Shown: positions 25,071 through 34,033 of the stretch, one piece after another | How the letters are laid out: each line of letters begins with the position of its first letter | Numbering within the stretch: position 1 is the stretch's first letter | Origin: Leadbetterella sp. | GTDB lineage: Bacteria; Bacteroidota; Bacteroidia; Cytophagales; Spirosomataceae | Direction: 5' to 3' | Length of the DNA stretch: 50,981 nucleotides | NCBI GenBank assembly: GCA_019638185.1 | Contig: JAHBUH010000030.1 | Location: 1 to 50,981, forward strand | Position numbers and translations under genes: made by a program | The notes under the pieces: model-generated | The model's input: the letters and a program-made list of their open reading frames with translations, nothing else | Told to the model about the DNA's origin: nothing | Database searches by the model: none

Positions 25071-26069
25071 ATGACTTCGAACTTCATAGATTACGTAAAA
25101 ATAAACCTGAAATCAGGTAACGGCGGCCGGGGCTTTACGCACTTCCGGCGCGAGAAATTTGTAGATAAGGGTGGTCCTGACGGCGGTGACGGCGGCCGGG
25201 GCGGGCATATTATCCTGCGGGGAAATAAGCAGTACTGGACGCTCATCCACCTGAAATACCAGAAACACATCAAGGCAGACCACGGTGAGGGCGGCGGCAA
25301 GAGCCGCAGCACGGGTAAGCAGGGCAAGGACGTGGTGCTGGAAGTACCGCTGGGGACCGTGGCCCGCAATGCCGAAACCGGCGAGCGCCTGGCGGAGGTG
25401 ATTGAAGACGGGCAGGAGGTGATCCTGCTGCCCGGTGGGATGGGCGGACTGGGAAACTACCATTTCAAAACCAGTACTAACCAGGCGCCGGATTACTCCC
25501 AACCGGGTATCGCGGGGCAGGAGATCTGGGTGATCCTGGAGCTGAAGCTGCTGGCCGATGTGGGGCTTGTGGGCTTCCCGAACGCCGGTAAGTCTACACT
25601 GCTGTCCGTGGTGTCAGCCGCCAAACCCGAGATCGGGGATTACCCTTTTACCACCCTGGTGCCTAACCTGGGCGTGGTGCAGTATCATGACTACCAGTCG
25701 TTCGTGATGGCCGATATCCCGGGCATCATAGAAGGGGCATCGGAAGGCAAGGGTCTGGGGCTGCGCTTCCTGCGACACATAGAGCGGAACAGTAACCTGC
25801 TGTTTATGGTAGATGGCAGCGGCGAGGCACCGGCCCGGGAGTATTACACCCTGCTGGATGAGCTGGAGAAATATAACCCCGAGCTGCTGGATAAGAACCG
25901 CCTTCTGGCGGTTACCAAGTGTGACCTGATCACGGAAGAAGACCGCAAAACCATCCGGGCCACGCTGCCGCCGGGAATCCCCGCTGTATTCATTTCTTCC
26001 CGCACTATGGAGGGCATTCCAGAGCTAAAAGACCTCATCTGGCAGAGCCTGAACGATTATTTAGAATAA
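25071..26069 (+). CDS. obgE: GTPase Obg (ribosome assembly)
   Basis: Obg is an essential GTPase that associates with the 50S subunit and responds to GTP/ppGpp levels. The 332-residue protein has the glycine-rich Obg fold at the N-terminus (1-158, including '[18 protein letters not shown]') and a G domain with G1 'GFPNAGKST' (168-176), G3 '[16 protein letters not shown]' (215-230) and G4 'TKCDLI'. It lacks the C-terminal OCT domain of firmicute Obg. A terminator follows. Confidence 0.97.
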   Translation: MTSNFIDYVKINLKSGNGGRGFTHFRREKFVDKGGPDGGDGGRGGHIILRGNKQYWTLIHLKYQKHIKADHGEGGGKSRSTGKQGKDVVLEVPLGTVARNAETGERLAEVIEDGQEVILLPGGMGGLGNYHFKTSTNQAPDYSQPGIAGQEIWVILELKLLADVGLVGFPNAGKSTLLSVVSAAKPEIGDYPFTTLVPNLGVVQYHDYQSFVMADIPGIIEGASEGKGLGLRFLRHIERNSNLLFMVDGSGEAPAREYYTLLDELEKYNPELLDKNRLLAVTKCDLITEEDRKTIRATLPPGIPAVFISSRTMEGIPELKDLIWQSLNDYLE

Positions 26070-26083
26070 TTTCAAACTGCATG

Positions 26084-26118
26084 GCAGGCGGTATTCTCCG
26101 CCTGCTTCTGTTTTTTTT
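26084..26118 (+). terminator. Intrinsic terminator after obgE
   Basis: GCAGGCGG (26084-26091) pairs with CCGCCTGC (26098-26105) around a 6-base loop, followed by TTCTG and a run of eight T. Confidence 0.9.
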
Positions 26119-26133
26119 ATCTTCCACGGGTCG

Positions 26134-26141
26134 TATTTTTG
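26134..26141 (+). promoter_or_regulatory. Candidate -7 box (TATTTTTG) of the nuo operon
   Basis: TATTTTTG matches TAnnTTTG exactly and lies 19 bases before the nuoA ATG at 26161, implying a very short leader. The -33 position overlaps the T tract of the obgE terminator and has no clear TTG. Confidence 0.4.
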
Positions 26142-26160
26142 TTTGTTAAAATATCATTTC

Positions 26161-26535
26161 ATGAACATTAGTGTTCCGCAGGATTATTTACCTCTTTTTA
26201 TACAGTTAGGCCTGGCTTTGGGCTTTGTGGTAATGACGCTGATTGCCACGCATTACCTGGGGCCGCGTTTGCGCAGCAGAAAGAAGGAACTGCCGTTTGA
26301 ATGTGGTGTGGAAAGTGTGGGCGATGCCCGTATGCCGTTGAACGTGCGCTATTTCCTGACGGCCATCCTGTTTGTGCTGTTTGATGTGGAAGTAATTTTT
26401 ATGTACCCCTGGGCCGTGAATTTTAAGGGCCTCGGGTGGCTGGGCTTTTATGAAATGCTACTGTTTGTGGCTTTCCTGATGGCCGGCTTTTATTATGTGA
26501 TCAGAAAAGGAGTTCTTGACTGGGAAAAAGAATAA
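26161..26535 (+). CDS. nuoA: NADH-quinone oxidoreductase subunit A
   Basis: NuoA is a three-helix membrane subunit of Complex I near the quinone site. The start chosen is ATG 26161 (124 residues); an upstream in-frame TTG at 26143 is unlikely. The conserved loop '[44 protein letters not shown]' is intact, including the family's 'ECG' and 'FDVE' elements. Three transmembrane helices fall at about 8-30, 62-84 and 90-113. It is the first gene of a tightly packed run of ten nuo genes. Confidence 0.97.
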   Translation: MNISVPQDYLPLFIQLGLALGFVVMTLIATHYLGPRLRSRKKELPFECGVESVGDARMPLNVRYFLTAILFVLFDVEVIFMYPWAVNFKGLGWLGFYEMLLFVAFLMAGFYYVIRKGVLDWEKE

Positions 26536-26537
26536 TT

Positions 26538-27089
26538 ATGACGAAGATGACAGATGCGCCTCCGGGATATGGAGGGCCGGGTTTTTTTGCCACTTCTCTG
26601 GATAAAGTGATCGGGATAGCACGGAGTAATTCCCTGTGGCCGCTCCCTTTTGCTACTTCCTGCTGCGGTATAGAATTTATGGCCACCATGGGGGCCCATT
26701 ACGATATTTCACGGTTTGGTGCTGAAAGGCCCAGCTTTTCCCCGAGGCAGTCGGATGTACTGCTGGTGATGGGGACCATTGCTAAGAAAATGGGGCCTGT
26801 GGTGAAGCAGGTGTACCTGCAGATGGCCGAGCCCCGCTGGGTGGTGGCTGTAGGGGCCTGTGCTTCTTCCGGTGGTATTTTTGATACTTATTCGGTGCTG
26901 CAGGGCATTGACCGGATCATCCCGGTAGATGTGTATGTGCCGGGCTGCCCGCCGCGGCCGGAGCAGATCCTGGACGGCCTGATGCAGGTACAGGAGCTGG
27001 CTAAAGGCGAATCCCTCAGAAGAAGGGAGACGGAGGAGTACCGCGCCCTGTTAGAATCCTATAACATACTGGAGAAAAATGATAGATAA
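26538..27089 (+). CDS. nuoB: NADH-quinone oxidoreductase subunit B
   Basis: NuoB carries cluster N2, the last Fe-S centre before quinone. The 183-residue protein has the four ligands: adjacent C42 and C43 in '[15 protein letters not shown]', C108 in '[14 protein letters not shown]' and C137 in '[17 protein letters not shown]'. It starts 2 bases after nuoA and overlaps nuoC by 11 bases. Confidence 0.98.
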   Translation: MTKMTDAPPGYGGPGFFATSLDKVIGIARSNSLWPLPFATSCCGIEFMATMGAHYDISRFGAERPSFSPRQSDVLLVMGTIAKKMGPVVKQVYLQMAEPRWVVAVGACASSGGIFDTYSVLQGIDRIIPVDVYVPGCPPRPEQILDGLMQVQELAKGESLRRRETEEYRALLESYNILEKNDR

Positions 27090-27579
27090 TCAGCGCCTGG
27101 TAGAAGAGATCGGGGGGCAGTTTGGAGAGAAGGTTCACCGTTTTGAAGAGAATTTTGGTATCCTTGGCTTTTCCACCGCCCCGGAAGACCTGCTTTCGGT
27201 AGTGGCCTTTTTAAAGGAGCATCCGGTATTGAAATTTAATTTTCTCACGGATATCACCGGGGTGCATTTCCCGGATAACACGGGTGCGGAGTTTTGCTCG
27301 GTGTGCCTGATGCACAGCTGGGAGAACCGGATCCGGGTGCGGATAAAGGTTTTTGTTCCGAAAGAAAATCCTGTAGTACCCTCCCTCACGCCGTTATTTG
27401 ACGCCGCTAACTGGATGGAGCGGGAGACTTTCGATTTTTACGGTATTCTTTACTCCGGGCATCCTAACCTGAAGCGTATCCTGAACATGGACGATATGGA
27501 CTATTTCCCGATGCGGAAAGAGTATGCGTTGGAGGATCCTACCCGGAGAGACAAAATAGACGACTTATTTGGAAGATGA
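27079..27579 (+). CDS. nuoC: NADH-quinone oxidoreductase subunit C
   Basis: NuoC (30 kDa subunit family) is part of the peripheral-arm connecting module. The 166-residue protein keeps the conserved '[40 protein letters not shown]', close to the PROSITE 30-kDa signature. It is separate from NuoD, not fused. It overlaps nuoB by 11 bases and nuoD by 4 (ATGA). Confidence 0.97.
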   Translation: MIDNQRLVEEIGGQFGEKVHRFEENFGILGFSTAPEDLLSVVAFLKEHPVLKFNFLTDITGVHFPDNTGAEFCSVCLMHSWENRIRVRIKVFVPKENPVVPSLTPLFDAANWMERETFDFYGILYSGHPNLKRILNMDDMDYFPMRKEYALEDPTRRDKIDDLFGR

Positions 27580-28817
27580 CAGAGAATAACACCATAGTGG
27601 CCAGAACACAGGAGGAGGCTTTGGCGCTGAATGTCCCGCTCCAGGAAGAGAATAATTACACTACGCTGAACCTCGGGCCTACCCACCCGGCCACGCACGG
27701 GATTTTTCAGAATATCCTGACCATGGACGGCGAGCGGATCGTTTCCAGTGAAATGACCGTGGGCTATATTCACCGGGCGTTTGAGAAGATTGCGGAAAGG
27801 CGGCCGTTTTACCAGATCACCACGCTTACGGACCGGATGAACTACTGTTCTTCTCCCATTAATAATATGGGCTGGCACATGACGGTGGAGAAGCTGCTGG
27901 AGGTGACAGTGCCTAAGCGCGCCCAGTACATCCGGGTGATCATGATGGAGCTGGCCCGGATAGCCGATCACCTGATCTGCTCTTCCATTATGGGAGTGGA
28001 TACGGGGGCTTTCTCCGGTTTCCTGTATGTGATGCAGGAGCGGGAAAAGATCTACGAGGTTTACGAGGAAATGTGCGGTGCCCGCCTGACCACTAACATG
28101 GGCCGTATAGGCGGGATGGAGCGTGATCTCTCTCCCACGGCTATCAAAAAGATAAAAGACCTGGTTTATAATTCCCTGCCCAAAGTTTTTGCTGAGTTTG
28201 AAGAGCTGTTTGACCGGAACCGGATCTTCCGTGACCGGACCATCGGTGTAGGGCCGGTGAGCAAGGAGATGGCGGTGAGCTACGGATTCACCGGGCCTAA
28301 CCTGCGGGCAGCGGGGATTGATTATGACGTACGGGTGATAGAGCCTTACTCTTCGTATGAGGATTTTGAGTTTGAGATCCCGGTAGGCCATAATGGCGAT
28401 ACGTATGACCGTTACAAGGTTAGGAATGCGGAGGTATGGGAGAGTATCAAGATCATCCGCCAGGCCATAGAGAACCTGCCGGAAGGCCCGTATCATGCGA
28501 ATGAAAATCACTACTACCTGCCTCCCAAGCAGGCGGTTTATCAGAATATGGAGGCGCTGATCTATCACTTTAAGATCGTGATGGGAGAAATAGACGCCCC
28601 GGTAGGGGAAGTGTACCACGCAGTGGAAGGCGGAAACGGTGAATTAGGTTTTTACCTGATCAGTGACGGCGGAAGGGCTCCTTTCCGGCTGCATTTCCGC
28701 AGGCCTTGCTTTATCTATTACCAGGCTTACGGGGAGCTGATCAAAGGAGGCACGGTGTCGGATGCCATTCCTATTATGAGCAGCCTGAATGTTATAGCCG
28801 GTGAACTTGATGCTTAA
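27576..28817 (+). CDS. nuoD: NADH-quinone oxidoreductase subunit D
   Basis: NuoD (49 kDa family, related to NiFe hydrogenase large subunits) forms the quinone cavity with NuoB. The 413-residue protein has 'LNLGPTHPATHGIFQNILTMDGE' with the quinone-site histidine region, 'GYIHRAFEKIAERRPFYQ', and ends with the family's 'GGTVSDAIPIMSSLNVIAGELDA'. The hydrogenase nickel cysteines are absent, as expected. Confidence 0.98.
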   Translation: MTENNTIVARTQEEALALNVPLQEENNYTTLNLGPTHPATHGIFQNILTMDGERIVSSEMTVGYIHRAFEKIAERRPFYQITTLTDRMNYCSSPINNMGWHMTVEKLLEVTVPKRAQYIRVIMMELARIADHLICSSIMGVDTGAFSGFLYVMQEREKIYEVYEEMCGARLTTNMGRIGGMERDLSPTAIKKIKDLVYNSLPKVFAEFEELFDRNRIFRDRTIGVGPVSKEMAVSYGFTGPNLRAAGIDYDVRVIEPYSSYEDFEFEIPVGHNGDTYDRYKVRNAEVWESIKIIRQAIENLPEGPYHANENHYYLPPKQAVYQNMEALIYHFKIVMGEIDAPVGEVYHAVEGGNGELGFYLISDGGRAPFRLHFRRPCFIYYQAYGELIKGGTVSDAIPIMSSLNVIAGELDA

Positions 28818-28827
28818 TACGAGAGAA

Positions 28828-29307
28828 ATGATTGCATTTACAGAAGACAGATTGGCCCGGGCGCAGGAGATCATAGCCCAATACCCGGAAGGCAGGCAGA
28901 AGTCGGCCTTACTGCCTTTACTGCACCTGGCGCAGGAACAGCACGGCTGGGTGAGCGCCAAAGTGATGGATTATATAGCCGATATGCTGGGCATACAGCC
29001 TGTGGAAGTCTATGAGGTGGCTACTTTTTATACCATGTTCCACCTGGAGCCGGTAGGTAAGCACGTCATAGAATACTGCCGTACGGGTCCGTGCTGCGTG
29101 GTAGGTGGCGAAGGGGTGTATGACCACCTGAAAGAACGGCTGGGGGTTTCGGCTAACCAGACCACTTCTGACGGGATGTTTACGCTGAAGGAGGTGGAAT
29201 GCCTGGCCGCTTGCGGCTGGGGGCCTTGTTTCCAGATCCGGGAGAAGTTTTATATGCACCTGGATAATACGAAAGTGGATCAGATCATTGACGAATTGAG
29301 TAAATAA
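28828..29307 (+). CDS. nuoE: NADH-quinone oxidoreductase subunit E
   Basis: NuoE is the 24 kDa-type subunit holding the 2Fe-2S cluster N1a of the NADH-dehydrogenase module. The start chosen is ATG 28828 ('MIAFTEDRLARAQ'), with GAGAG just upstream. An in-frame ATG at 28810 and a GTG at 28801 overlap nuoD and are alternatives. From this start (159 residues) the ligands are C84 and C89 in 'YCRTGPCC' and C125 and C129 in 'ECLAACGWGP'. The thioredoxin-like fold is otherwise standard. Confidence 0.96.
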   Translation: MIAFTEDRLARAQEIIAQYPEGRQKSALLPLLHLAQEQHGWVSAKVMDYIADMLGIQPVEVYEVATFYTMFHLEPVGKHVIEYCRTGPCCVVGGEGVYDHLKERLGVSANQTTSDGMFTLKEVECLAACGWGPCFQIREKFYMHLDNTKVDQIIDELSK

Positions 29308-29309
29308 TC

Positions 29310-30650
29310 ATGGGATTAAAGATATTAACCGAACATATTGATAAGCCCGGAATTGAGACTTTCGAGGTTTACAGGAAGCACGGTGGATACACGGCGGTAG
29401 AGAAGGCTTTGAAGAAGATGGCCCCTGACGAGGTGGTGGAAGAGGTGAAGAAGTCAGGCGTGAGAGGCCGCGGCGGTGCCGGTTTCCCCATGGGGATGAA
29501 GTGGAGCTTCCTGGCTAAGCCGGAAGGCGTGCCGAGATACCTGGTATGTAATGGTGACGAGTCGGAGCCGGGCACGTTTAAAGACCATTTCCTGATGAAG
29601 ACCATCCCGCACCTGCTGATTGAAGGGATGATCGTATCCAGCTATGCGCTGGGTGCACATAAGTCGTTTATCTATGTGCGCGGTGAGCTGATGTACGTGA
29701 TCCGTATCCTGGAAAAGGCGATAGCCGAGGCCAAAGCGGCCGGTTTCCTGGGTAAGAATATCCTGGGCACCGGTTATGACCTGGAGCTGGTGGTTCAGCC
29801 CGGCGGCGGTGCCTATATCTGCGGTGAGGAGACGGCGCTGCTGGAATCCCTGGAAGGGAAAAGAGGGAACCCGCGGAATAAGCCGCCTTTCCCGGCGGTA
29901 AAAGGCTTATACGAGAGCCCTACGGTGGTCAATAACGTGGAGTCTATAGCGAATACGCCGTGGATCGTGAATAACGGTGGTGATGCGTATGCGGCCATTG
30001 GTATAGGCCGCAGCACAGGCACCAAGCTGATCTCGGCTTCCGGCAATGTGAAGAATCCGGGCGTGTACGAGATCGTGCTGGGTGTGCCGGTAGAAGAATT
30101 TATTTATTCGGATGAATACCTGGGCGGTATCCGTGACGGCCATTACCTGAAAGCGGTGGTGGCGGGCGGTTCTTCCGTGCCTATTCTTCCGGCTCACCTG
30201 ATCCTGAAGACAGCTAACGGCGAAAACCGGCTGATGAGCTACGAGTCGCTGTCAGACGGCGGCTTTGCCACCGGTACCATGCTGGGTTCCGGCGGGTTTA
30301 TCGTGATGGATGAAACCGTCAGTGTGGTCAGGAATACCTGGAACTTCTCGCGGTTTTATCACCATGAGTCGTGCGGGCAGTGCTCGCCGTGCCGTGAAGG
30401 TACCGGCTGGATGGAAAAGGTACTGGAGCGGATCGTGCACGGGCACGGAAACGAGCGGGATATTGACCTGCTGGTAGATGTGGCCAAACGCATAGAAGGA
30501 AACACCATCTGCCCGCTGGGGGATGCCGCCGCATGGCCGGTGGGTAGTGCTATCCGCCATTTCAGAGATGAGTTTGAATGGTATGTACGGCACCCGGAGG
30601 AAGCTACGAAAAAAGGGGCGGTATATATGCCCCAGAATGTTTTAGTTTAA
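29310..30650 (+). CDS. nuoF: NADH-quinone oxidoreductase subunit F
   Basis: NuoF binds NADH and FMN and carries the 4Fe-4S cluster N3. The 446-residue protein has 'GRGGAGFPMGMKW' (53-65, NADH/FMN loop), 'NGDESEPGTFKDH' (81-93) and the cluster ligands C355, C358 and C361 in 'ESCGQCSPCREGTGW' with C401 in 'NTICPLGDAA'. It starts 2 bases after nuoE. Confidence 0.98.
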   Translation: MGLKILTEHIDKPGIETFEVYRKHGGYTAVEKALKKMAPDEVVEEVKKSGVRGRGGAGFPMGMKWSFLAKPEGVPRYLVCNGDESEPGTFKDHFLMKTIPHLLIEGMIVSSYALGAHKSFIYVRGELMYVIRILEKAIAEAKAAGFLGKNILGTGYDLELVVQPGGGAYICGEETALLESLEGKRGNPRNKPPFPAVKGLYESPTVVNNVESIANTPWIVNNGGDAYAAIGIGRSTGTKLISASGNVKNPGVYEIVLGVPVEEFIYSDEYLGGIRDGHYLKAVVAGGSSVPILPAHLILKTANGENRLMSYESLSDGGFATGTMLGSGGFIVMDETVSVVRNTWNFSRFYHHESCGQCSPCREGTGWMEKVLERIVHGHGNERDIDLLVDVAKRIEGNTICPLGDAAAWPVGSAIRHFRDEFEWYVRHPEEATKKGAVYMPQNVLV

Positions 30651-30665
30651 AAGATTTTAAGAGAT

Positions 30666-31754
30666 ATGGATGCTCCGCAGTTAATAAAAGTAACCATAGA
30701 CGGCCGGGAGGTACACGTGCCACCGGGCACCACTATCCTGGAAGCTGCCCGGCAGATCGGCCCGGAAGTGGCGCCGCCGGCTATGTGTTATTACAAACCC
30801 CTGAAAGGTTCCGGAGGAAAGTGCCGGGCCTGCCTGGTAAAAGTAACCCAGGGATCGGAAAAAGACCCGCGGCCTATGCCTAAGCTGGTGGCTTCGTGTA
30901 TCACGGGCGCCCAGGACGGCATGGTGGTGGAGAATTATACGAACCCCGAGGTAGTGAATGCCCGGAACGGTGTCGTGGAATTCCTGCTGATCAATCACCC
31001 CCTGGACTGCCCGGTCTGTGACCAGGCGGGCGAGTGTCACCTCCAGGATTTCGCCTATGAAAACGGCCTGGCCACTACCCGTTACGAGGAAGAGAGGCGG
31101 ACGTTTGATCGGGAGGATATCGGGGATAAGATCCAGCTGCACATGAACCGCTGTATCCTGTGTTACCGCTGTGTGTACACGGCTAACCAGATCACGGATC
31201 GTCGGGTGCACGGGGTGATGTACCGCGGGGATCATTCAGAGATCAGTACGTATATTCACCAGGCCATTGACAATGATTTCTCCGGGAACGTGATCGATGT
31301 GTGCCCGGTAGGAGCGCTGACGGATAAGACTTACCGCTTCAAAAGCCGGGTATGGTTTTCCAAGCCGGTAGATGCCCACCGCGACTGCGACAAGTGCTGC
31401 GGCAAGGTGAACCTGTGGTACAAGGGAGATGAGGTGATCCGGGTAACGGCCCGCAAGAACCAGTGGGGCGAGGTGGAAGATTTCATCTGCAATACCTGCC
31501 GGTTTGATAAGAAGCAAACGGCCGACTGGGTGATTGAAGGCCCTACGAAAGTGTCACGGGCTTCGGTTATTTCGGCCAATAAGTACGGTAAGAATGTGAT
31601 CAAAAAGACCGGCTTCGGCCTGGAGTATGCGGCACATCATTACAAGCCGATAGACGATACCCGGCCTTACGATAAGAATTTGAAGGAAATAAAGCAGTCG
31701 GAAGATTACAAGGCATTGATGGAGAAGAATGAAGCTTTTTTCTCTAAAAAATAG
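30666..31754 (+). CDS. nuoG: NADH-quinone oxidoreductase subunit G, short form
   Basis: NuoG relays electrons through several Fe-S clusters. At 362 residues this one is far shorter than the 700-900-residue enterobacterial or mitochondrial form. It keeps the 2Fe-2S site (C41, C53, C56, C78), the His-Cys site (H111, C115, C118, C124), a ferredoxin-type site (C163, C166, C169, C213) and a further cysteine group (C241, C244, C245, C285, C288) like the start of the molybdopterin-oxidoreductase Fe4S4 domain. It then ends in a Lys/Asp-rich tail instead of the large MopB-like domain. There is no frameshift: nuoH follows 7 bases later. A short NuoG is, to my knowledge, usual for many Bacteroidota. Confidence 0.94.
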   Translation: MDAPQLIKVTIDGREVHVPPGTTILEAARQIGPEVAPPAMCYYKPLKGSGGKCRACLVKVTQGSEKDPRPMPKLVASCITGAQDGMVVENYTNPEVVNARNGVVEFLLINHPLDCPVCDQAGECHLQDFAYENGLATTRYEEERRTFDREDIGDKIQLHMNRCILCYRCVYTANQITDRRVHGVMYRGDHSEISTYIHQAIDNDFSGNVIDVCPVGALTDKTYRFKSRVWFSKPVDAHRDCDKCCGKVNLWYKGDEVIRVTARKNQWGEVEDFICNTCRFDKKQTADWVIEGPTKVSRASVISANKYGKNVIKKTGFGLEYAAHHYKPIDDTRPYDKNLKEIKQSEDYKALMEKNEAFFSKK

Positions 31755-31761
31755 ATAGCGA

Positions 31762-32898
31762 ATGGAGTCAGTTTTATTGATCAAGGGAATCATTATCTTA
31801 GTGATTTTTGCACTAAGCTTAGGAATAGCCGCCTATGAAACGTATTTCGAGCGGGTGATAGCGGCGTATATCCAGGACCGGGTAGGACCGGACCGTGCGG
31901 GCCCGCACGGGATCCTGCAGCCCCTGGCCGATGCCGGAAAGCTCTTTTTTAAGGAGGATTTTGTGCCGGTGATGGCGGATAAGTGGCTGTTTATCATTGG
32001 CCCGGGAATCGCCATGTTTACGGCACTGATGAGTAGTGCGGTGATTCCCTTCGGCGATACGCTGAAAATAGGCGACCTGCTGGTTCCCATCCAGGGAATG
32101 GACGTGAACATCGGGATACTCTGGGTTTTCGGGGTGGTAGCCATGGGGGTTTACGGTATGCTGATCGGGGGCTGGGCTTCCAATAACAAGTATTCGCTGT
32201 ACGGGGCCATCCGGGCGGCGTCACAGGCCATATCGTACGAGATCGCACTGGGGCTTTGCCTGCTGGCGGTGATCCTGGTGACGGGCTCACTTTCCCTGCG
32301 GGAAATAGCTACGCAGCAGCACGGGATCAACTGGAACGTTTTCTATCAGCCGGTGGGTTTTATCCTGTTTTTTGTGTGTGCCCTGGCCGAGTGTAACCGT
32401 ACGCCCTTTGACCTTCCGGAAACGGAGGCCGAGCTGGTGGTGGGCTACATGACGGAGTTTGGCTCCATGAAGATGGGTCTGTATATGTTTGCCGAGTATG
32501 TGAATATGTTCATTTCTTCGGCTATTATGGCCAGCCTGTATTTCGGGGCGTATAATTACCCGGGGATGGATTTTGTACGGGAATTCCTGATAAGCAAGCT
32601 GGGCGATACCACCGGGCATAACCTGGCCACCCTGCTGGGAACGGCGGTGTTCTTCCTGAAGATCTTCATGTTTATCTTTACGTTTATGTGGATCCGGTGG
32701 ACCCTGCCCCGGTTTAAATACGAGCAGCTGATGAAGCTGGGCTGGCAGTGGATGGTGCCACTGGCCATGGTAAACCTGGTGGTGATGGCGGTGGCTACGC
32801 TTTCCGGAAAGCCGCTGCTGGTGGCCTGGCTGGGAATGGGAGGATTTCTCCTGGTTTACTTTACGGGTAGAAGTATGTACGAAAAACGTTTTAATTAA
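31762..32898 (+). CDS. nuoH: NADH-quinone oxidoreductase subunit H
   Basis: NuoH is the membrane subunit that seals the quinone chamber and links it to the proton pumps. The 378-residue protein has about eight transmembrane helices. Family signatures are intact: 'AAYIQDRVGPDRAGPHGILQPLADAGKLFFKED' in the first loop and 'ALAECNRTPFDLPETEAELVVGYMTEFGSMKM' with the conserved acidic residues of the E-channel. Confidence 0.98.
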   Translation: MESVLLIKGIIILVIFALSLGIAAYETYFERVIAAYIQDRVGPDRAGPHGILQPLADAGKLFFKEDFVPVMADKWLFIIGPGIAMFTALMSSAVIPFGDTLKIGDLLVPIQGMDVNIGILWVFGVVAMGVYGMLIGGWASNNKYSLYGAIRAASQAISYEIALGLCLLAVILVTGSLSLREIATQQHGINWNVFYQPVGFILFFVCALAECNRTPFDLPETEAELVVGYMTEFGSMKMGLYMFAEYVNMFISSAIMASLYFGAYNYPGMDFVREFLISKLGDTTGHNLATLLGTAVFFLKIFMFIFTFMWIRWTLPRFKYEQLMKLGWQWMVPLAMVNLVVMAVATLSGKPLLVAWLGMGGFLLVYFTGRSMYEKRFN

Positions 32899-32903
32899 GG
32901 GAT

Positions 32904-33458
32904 ATGCTGACGGACAGATCAAAAAAGACCGATAAATCAGACCTGAGTGTAGTAGAGAAAACCTACCTGCCCGGCGTATTCAAAGGGATGGCCATTACGC
33001 TGAAGCATTTCTTTATGCCGAAGCCCACCATCCGGTACCCGGAGCAGAAGCGATACCTGGGGCCGGTATTCAGGGGGCATCACATTTTGAAGAGAGATGA
33101 TCAGGGCCGGGAGCGCTGTACGGCCTGCGGGCTGTGTGCGGTGGCCTGCCCGGCGGAAGCCATCTCCATGGTGGCGGCTGAACGGGTAAAGGGGGAAGAG
33201 CATCTTTACCGCGAAGAGAAATATGCAGCCGCTTACGAGATCAATATGCTACGCTGTATTTTCTGCGGATTATGCGAGGAAGCGTGTCCCAAGCAGGCCA
33301 TTTACCTGCGTCATGATAAGTTTGTGCCGGTATTTACCGACCGCCATGACGTGATCTATGGTAAGGATGTGCTGGTAGAAGACATGAACAACCGTTATAA
33401 CCGGGATGCCTGGACAAAAGAAGACATGGCGAAACTTTGGGAAAAACAAAACGCGTAA
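32904..33458 (+). CDS. nuoI: NADH-quinone oxidoreductase subunit I
   Basis: NuoI carries clusters N6a and N6b at the foot of the peripheral arm. The 184-residue protein has two ferredoxin motifs: C72, C75, C78, C82 ('CTACGLCAVACPAEAI') and C118, C121, C124, C128 ('CIFCGLCEEACPKQAI'). It lies 5 bases after nuoH and 3 bases before nuoJ. Confidence 0.98.
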   Translation: MLTDRSKKTDKSDLSVVEKTYLPGVFKGMAITLKHFFMPKPTIRYPEQKRYLGPVFRGHHILKRDDQGRERCTACGLCAVACPAEAISMVAAERVKGEEHLYREEKYAAAYEINMLRCIFCGLCEEACPKQAIYLRHDKFVPVFTDRHDVIYGKDVLVEDMNNRYNRDAWTKEDMAKLWEKQNA

Positions 33459-33461
33459 ACG

Positions 33462-33998
33462 ATGGAGATACTTAAGAATATAGCAATGGTGGAGTGGGTG
33501 TATTATTTCTTTGCGGCCCTCGCTATCAGCGGTGCCCTGGGTACCATCCTTTCCAAAAAGCCGATGCACAGTGTGATTGCGCTGATCATCACGTTCTTTT
33601 CGCTTTCAGGTATTTATGTGCTTCTGAACGCCCAGTTCCTGGCGGTGGTAAATATTATCGTGTACGCCGGCGCCATTATGGTGCTTTTCCTGTTTGTGAT
33701 CATGTTCCTGAACCTGCGCCAGGAAAGTAATGAGCTGAGTAATACGTCAATGGTGGTGGCTTCTACGGTTTCAGGCTTACTGCTGGCGCTGATGCTGGTG
33801 GCGGTTTTCCGGAAGGCGTATATTGACCCGATAAGCCCGGCGCTATTCAGCAGTGAGACCGGTATGATAGAAAGGCTGGGAAATCTTCTGTACACGCATT
33901 ATATGCTGCCTTTTGAGCTGGTATCCGTGCTGTTCCTGGTGGCCATTTCCGGCGCTATCCTGATCGGTAAGCGGGAGAAGGGCGGCCGTCATTTCTGA
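33462..33998 (+). CDS. nuoJ: NADH-quinone oxidoreductase subunit J
   Basis: NuoJ (ND6 type) is a five-helix membrane subunit that couples the quinone site to the pumps. The 178-residue protein contains the conserved third-helix block 'NAQFLAVVNIIVYAGAIMVLFLFVIMFLNL' with the pi-bulge region. It is the last nuo gene here: the next coding sequence, 36 bases on, is on the opposite strand, so nuoK, nuoL, nuoM and nuoN do not follow. Confidence 0.97.
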   Translation: MEILKNIAMVEWVYYFFAALAISGALGTILSKKPMHSVIALIITFFSLSGIYVLLNAQFLAVVNIIVYAGAIMVLFLFVIMFLNLRQESNELSNTSMVVASTVSGLLLALMLVAVFRKAYIDPISPALFSSETGMIERLGNLLYTHYMLPFELVSVLFLVAISGAILIGKREKGGRHF

Positions 33999-34033
33999 GA
34001 CCCCCTCTTCCCGGAGGTTATTTCATAAGACGA

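Noticed and set aside
26084-26118. Hairpin before nuoA as a nuo operator
   Set aside because: GC-rich stem followed by a run of eight T directly after obgE is a standard terminator.
27501-28619. A 372-codon antisense frame across nuoC/nuoD
   Set aside because: It mirrors two well-supported nuo genes and has a His/Arg/Pro-rich composition typical of antisense artefacts.
30666-31754. Calling nuoG a truncated pseudogene because of its length
   Set aside because: All Fe-S ligands are present, the frame is clean, spacing to nuoH is normal, and short NuoG is, to my knowledge, common in Bacteroidota.
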